Source of the DNA: an uncultured Planctomycetaceae bacterium
Lineage (GTDB): Bacteria > Planctomycetota > Planctomycetia > Pirellulales > UBA1268
Length of the DNA stretch: 9,190 nucleotides
Assembly (NCBI GenBank): GCA_903949225.1
Contig: CAJAYZ010000296.1
Location: forward strand, 1-9,190
Direction of reading: 5' to 3'
The position numbers were made by a program, and so were the translations under genes. This document shows, one piece after another, positions 6,670 through 9,190 of this stretch (positions within the stretch are counted from its first letter, which is position 1; each line of letters opens with the position of its first letter). The notes beneath the pieces are model-generated. The model was given only the letters and a program-made list of their open reading frames with translations, was not told the origin of the DNA and searched no databases.

Positions 6670-7155
6670 ATGGCACGCAGATCCAGTTCAGGTCTGACCG
6701 ACAAGGTCGAGATCAACATGACGCCGATGATCGACGTCGTGTTCCAGTTGATGTCGTTCTTTATGTGCACGCTCAAGGTCGTCGCACCCGAAGGGGATTT
6801 CGACATCCGCATGCCGATCGCAGCCGCTGCTGCGGCAGCCCCCGACGACCAGCAGGTTCCGCCGGTCCGTGTGAAGCTCTCGGCCGGGCCCGACGGGAGC
6901 CTCGCCTCGATTGCGATGAATGGCACCCCCGTCGCCGACTTCGACGAGCTGCGGAAGCGAATCATCGGCTTGGTCGGGGCCGACAGTGGCCCCAATTCGC
7001 TGGCCGAAAAAACGGAAGTCGAGTTCGACGCCGACTACGCCCTCAAGTACGTCAACGTCGTCAAGGCGATCACGGCCGTGTCGGGGAAGGTGGAGAATGG
7101 CCAAGTAGTGGAGTTGATCCGGAAGATCAAGTTCACGCCGCCGAAGAAGGGCTGA
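6670..7155 (+). CDS. ExbD/TolR-family protein, second copy (161 aa)
   Basis: This is a second ExbD-type subunit, clearly different from the first. After a short basic cytoplasmic tip (MARRSSSGLTDKVEIN) comes the motif MTPMIDVVFQLMSFFM with the conserved aspartate at residue 22 and one membrane helix at about 18-38. A seven-alanine run (51-57) followed by PDD makes a flexible linker into the periplasmic domain (about 64-161). That domain has a longer middle loop than the first copy and ends in a Lys-rich tail (KFTPPKKG). The ATG at 6670 is preceded by AGGCGGTGA, which includes the stop codon of the previous gene, so coupling is likely. The frame is open upstream to 6517 inside the first ExbD gene, but that segment reads as a shadow. 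Paired ExbD genes behind one ExbB suggest a mixed dimer; this is inference. Confidence 0.95.
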   Translation: MARRSSSGLTDKVEINMTPMIDVVFQLMSFFMCTLKVVAPEGDFDIRMPIAAAAAAAPDDQQVPPVRVKLSAGPDGSLASIAMNGTPVADFDELRKRIIGLVGADSGPNSLAEKTEVEFDADYALKYVNVVKAITAVSGKVENGQVVELIRKIKFTPPKKG

Positions 7156-7203
7156 CGTCCCGGTAGCGCTGTGGGTGGCGAGCCCGCTGGTGGTTCGTCA
7201 GCC
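7150..7203. terminator. inverted repeat at the convergent exbD/xerD junction, possible bidirectional terminator
   Basis: GGCTGACG at 7150-7157 is the exact inverted copy of CGTCAGCC at 7196-7203. The two arms flank the 59-nt gap between two convergent genes, and the left arm contains the stop codon of the second ExbD gene. Inside lies a smaller GGGT/GCCC hairpin (7173-7184 region). No proper T-run follows on either side, so termination is plausible mainly from position. Confidence 0.3.
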
Positions 7204-7214
7204 GGTCAGGTCGT

Positions 7215-8252
7215 TCACCCGCGCGGATGGAAGCGGCCGTGGATGCCCTTGAGCCGGCCGGCATCGACGTGCGTGTAACGCTGCGTCGTGGCAATGCTCG
7301 CGTGGCCGAGCATGTCCTGGACGTGGCGGAGATCGACCCCTCCGGCGACGAGGTGCGTCGCGAAACTGTGGCGGAGGGTGTGGGGGCCGATGTCGGGGGG
7401 AACCCCGGCCTTTTTGGCGTGGTCGGTGACGATCTCCCAGATCCGCATCCGTGACAGCCGGTTGCCACGGGACGAGAGCATCGCCCACGGGGGGATGCTT
7501 TCGGCATTGGTGGCATAGGTGCCCCGGTGGCCATTGAACCACGTCCGGACGGCGCTCACCGCGCGGGCACCGAGCGGGACGACTCGCTCCTTGTTCCCCT
7601 TGCCATGGCAGGTGCAGAAGCATTCGGCGAGGTGGATGTCGGTGACTTTCAGCGACGACACCTCTGAGGCTCGGCAGCCGGTGGCGTAGAGCAACTCGAG
7701 AAGGGCTTTGTCCCGCTGGCCGGTCGGAGACCTGCCGTCGGGGCTGGCAAGGAGGCGGTCGACCTGGTCTGGCGACAGCACGCCGGGAATGGTGTCGTCG
7801 CGGCGCGAGGCGGCGAGGAGTTCAGCAGGGCTCTCCGAAACCGTCCCCTCAAGCTGCAGGAAGGCGAAGAAGACGCGGAGGGTCGCCGCCTGGCGCGCCA
7901 CGCTCGCCCGGGCCAGCCCCTTCTTGGAGAGATGGCCGAGGTAGTCGCCGAGATCGCGGATCGAAATTGCTGCGGCGTTGCGTCCCCCGAGCCAGGCGCT
8001 GAAGTCACGGAGATCGCGGGCGTAGGCTTGGAGGGTGTTGTCGGCCAGGGCCCGTTCGTGGCGGACGTACGTCAGGAACCGCTCCACGAACAGGGCATTC
8101 GAGGCCGGGCCTGTTTCTGCGGCGGGGCTGACATCGAGGATCACCCGCCGCCCGCGCTCTCGCTTCACGATCACCGGCAGCGGCGCCGGAGAGAGGATCG
8201 GGGCCGGGCCTGGGGGGGCTGGCTTGGACGGGCCTTGGGCGCGGCGGGGCAT
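7215..8252 (-). CDS. xerD: tyrosine recombinase XerD-like (345 aa)
   Basis: It is a site-specific recombinase of the XerC/XerD type, which resolves chromosome dimers at dif near division. From the ATG at 8252, an N-terminal core-binding SAM-like domain (about 52-137, FVERFLTYVRHERALADNTLQAYARDL) is followed by the catalytic domain (about 155-345). All expected catalytic residues are present: Arg194 (YATGCRASEV), Lys218 (GKGNKERVVPLG), His291 and Arg294 (HTLRHSFATHL), His317 (LGHASIATTQ) and the nucleophile Tyr326 (RYTHV). From my recollection of the Escherichia coli protein, the ALADNTLQAYARDL segment and the ending GRLKGIHGRFHPRG are closer to XerD than to XerC. The start is fixed by GGAGG seven bases upstream. 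Two oddities: a Pro-rich extension of about 50 residues before the first domain, and three cysteines in alternation (CFCTC, 211-215) beside the catalytic lysine. It lies downstream of metH on the same strand, 180 nt away. Confidence 0.93.
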   Translation of the reverse strand: MPRRAQGPSKPAPPGPAPILSPAPLPVIVKRERGRRVILDVSPAAETGPASNALFVERFLTYVRHERALADNTLQAYARDLRDFSAWLGGRNAAAISIRDLGDYLGHLSKKGLARASVARQAATLRVFFAFLQLEGTVSESPAELLAASRRDDTIPGVLSPDQVDRLLASPDGRSPTGQRDKALLELLYATGCRASEVSSLKVTDIHLAECFCTCHGKGNKERVVPLGARAVSAVRTWFNGHRGTYATNAESIPPWAMLSSRGNRLSRMRIWEIVTDHAKKAGVPPDIGPHTLRHSFATHLVAGGVDLRHVQDMLGHASIATTQRYTHVDAGRLKGIHGRFHPRG

Positions 8253-8259
8253 GGATCGA

Positions 8260-8264
8260 CCTCC
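8260..8264 (-). promoter_or_regulatory. ribosome-binding site deciding the xerD start
   Basis: On the - strand this reads GGAGG and ends 7 nt before the ATG at 8252. This is a near-ideal Shine-Dalgarno site. It favours this start over the open frame that continues to 8363. Confidence 0.7.
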
Positions 8265-8432
8265 ATCCCTCTGTTCGGCAGGCTCTTGCCAGCGGAATGA
8301 GTCGGCGCCCCCGAAAGGGGCCCAGAGGCCGGCACAGCCGTCACGACCGCGCCACAAGGTCACCGCCGCCGCGAGTCAGCCCGAGAACGGGTCAGCACCG
8401 CGGCGCCGGAGCAGGGCGGTCGGGAGGCAGGG

Positions 8433-9190
8433 TCACGAGGGGTCGTAGCCGAGGTTCGGGGCCAGCCATCGCTCCACCTCTGCCAGCGTCATCCCCTTGC
8501 GGGCGGCGTAGTCTTCGACCTGCTCCCTCGTGATCCGGTCGACCGCGAAGTAGTGGGCCTCCGGATGGCCAAAATAAAGACCGCTGACGCTCGCCGCCGG
8601 GGTCATCGCAAAGCTCTCGGTGAGGTCCATTCCCGCTGCCTCCCTGGCCCCGAGCCAATCGAACAGGGCCAGCTTTTCGGTGTGGTCTGGGCAGGCCGGG
8701 TATCCCGGCGCCGGCCGGATGCCGCGGTACTTCTCCTCGATGAGTTCCTCGGTGGAGAGGGCCTCGGCCCGGCCGTAACCCCATTCGCGGCGGACTTTTG
8801 CATGGAGCCATTCGGCAGACGCCTCGGCACACCGATCGGCGATCGCCTTGACGAGGATCGAGGAATAGTCGTCTTGGATCTTGTCGAAGGCGGCACAGAG
8901 GGCCTCGCATCCGTGCCCCGCGGTGACGGCGAAGGCGCCGATGTAGTCCTTGCGACCGCTCCCGACCGGCGCCACGAAGTCGGCGAGGGCATGGAAGGTG
9001 TCCTGCCCCTTTCGCTCCCACTGCTGCCGGAGGGTGTGGATGCGACCAAACTCCTTCGTCCGCGCCTCGTCGGTGTAGAGGAGGATGTCGTCGCCCTCGG
9101 CATTGGCGGCGAAGAAGCCGTACACGCCGCGGGCCTGAAGGCTCCCCTCGGAAACGACGCGATCCAGCAAACGGAGGGCATCCTCGTGGA
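8433..9190 (-). CDS. metH: cobalamin-dependent methionine synthase, C-terminal activation (AdoMet-binding) domain, 5' truncated by window edge
   Basis: MetH transfers the methyl group of 5-methyltetrahydrofolate to homocysteine through cobalamin, giving methionine in the cytoplasm. Only its last 252 residues are in the window, and the frame is open to the right edge (HEDALRLLDRVV precedes the first in-window start-like codon). The segment is the reactivation domain that binds S-adenosylmethionine when cob(II)alamin must be reduced and remethylated. Signature stretches include RPAPGYPACPDHTEK (8673-8717), whose Arg and Gly-Tyr belong to the RxxxGY AdoMet motif. MTPAASVSGLYFGHPEAHYF follows, and the end is EDYAARKGMTLAEVERWLAPNLGYDPS, which is the normal C-terminus of MetH. 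The stop is TGA at 8435-8433. Nothing looks broken. The substrate-binding and cobalamin domains should lie beyond the right edge. Confidence 0.97.
   Translation of the reverse strand, partial: HEDALRLLDRVVSEGSLQARGVYGFFAANAEGDDILLYTDEARTKEFGRIHTLRQQWERKGQDTFHALADFVAPVGSGRKDYIGAFAVTAGHGCEALCAAFDKIQDDYSSILVKAIADRCAEASAEWLHAKVRREWGYGRAEALSTEELIEEKYRGIRPAPGYPACPDHTEKLALFDWLGAREAAGMDLTESFAMTPAASVSGLYFGHPEAHYFAVDRITREQVEDYAARKGMTLAEVERWLAPNLGYDPS

Noticed and set aside
7215..8252. Recombinase read as an integrase marking an integrated element
   Set aside because: Its catalytic and C-terminal sequence is XerD-like and housekeeping, flanked by metH and without att-like repeats, tRNA or phage genes.
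8307..8321. GC-rich hairpin (GCCCC/GGGGC) in the metH-xerD gap as a metH terminator
   Set aside because: Only five pairs and no T-run on the - strand; too weak to annotate. A CCCG/CGGG stem at 8380-8391 is weaker still.
8253..8363. 37-codon N-terminal extension of xerD to an ATG at 8363
   Set aside because: The start at 8252 has GGAGG at ideal spacing; the extension is Gly/Trp-rich and without family resemblance.

Overview
The window is a high-GC, densely coded stretch of a bacterial chromosome. The organism is most likely a planctomycete (Pirellulales-like). This is inferred from the gene style: a long-type SerA ending in an ACT domain, large secreted TPR proteins beside an ExbB with a cleavable signal peptide, and paired ExbD genes. 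No rRNA or other phylogenetic marker is present to prove it. No mobile element, CRISPR array, tRNA or rRNA was seen.

Layout, left to right: (1) the 3' end of serA on the + strand (2-448), giving the allosteric and ACT regulatory domains of D-3-phosphoglycerate dehydrogenase. (2) A 200-nt gap with a possible promoter and an inverted repeat. (3) A five-gene + strand envelope cluster (649-7155): a 1125-residue membrane-anchored or secreted TPR-like protein; a secreted protein with an SH3-like N-terminus and TPRs that overlaps it by 4 nt; a 178-nt gap with a hairpin and a weak promoter candidate; then an ExbB/TolQ/MotA-family proton-channel protein and two different ExbD/TolR proteins. (4) A convergent junction of 59 nt inside a larger inverted repeat. 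(5) On the - strand, a complete XerD-like tyrosine recombinase (7215-8252). (6) Upstream of it on the same strand, the C-terminal activation domain of cobalamin-dependent methionine synthase MetH (8433 to the right edge).

How the genes may work together: serA, metH and xerD are housekeeping genes (serine synthesis, methionine synthesis, chromosome dimer resolution) and appear unrelated to the central cluster. The central cluster holds the parts of a proton-motive-force-driven inner-membrane motor (an ExbB-type stator plus two ExbD subunits with the conserved membrane aspartate). The motor sits behind two large exported TPR proteins, and no TonB, TolA, TolB, Pal or receptor gene is visible. 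It resembles Tol-Pal or Ton logic (TPR protein CpoB/YbgF beside TolQR) but with different partners. It is the best candidate here for a poorly described system.

Many long open frames exist on the opposite strand of the TPR genes. They look like shadows produced by high GC and are not annotated.
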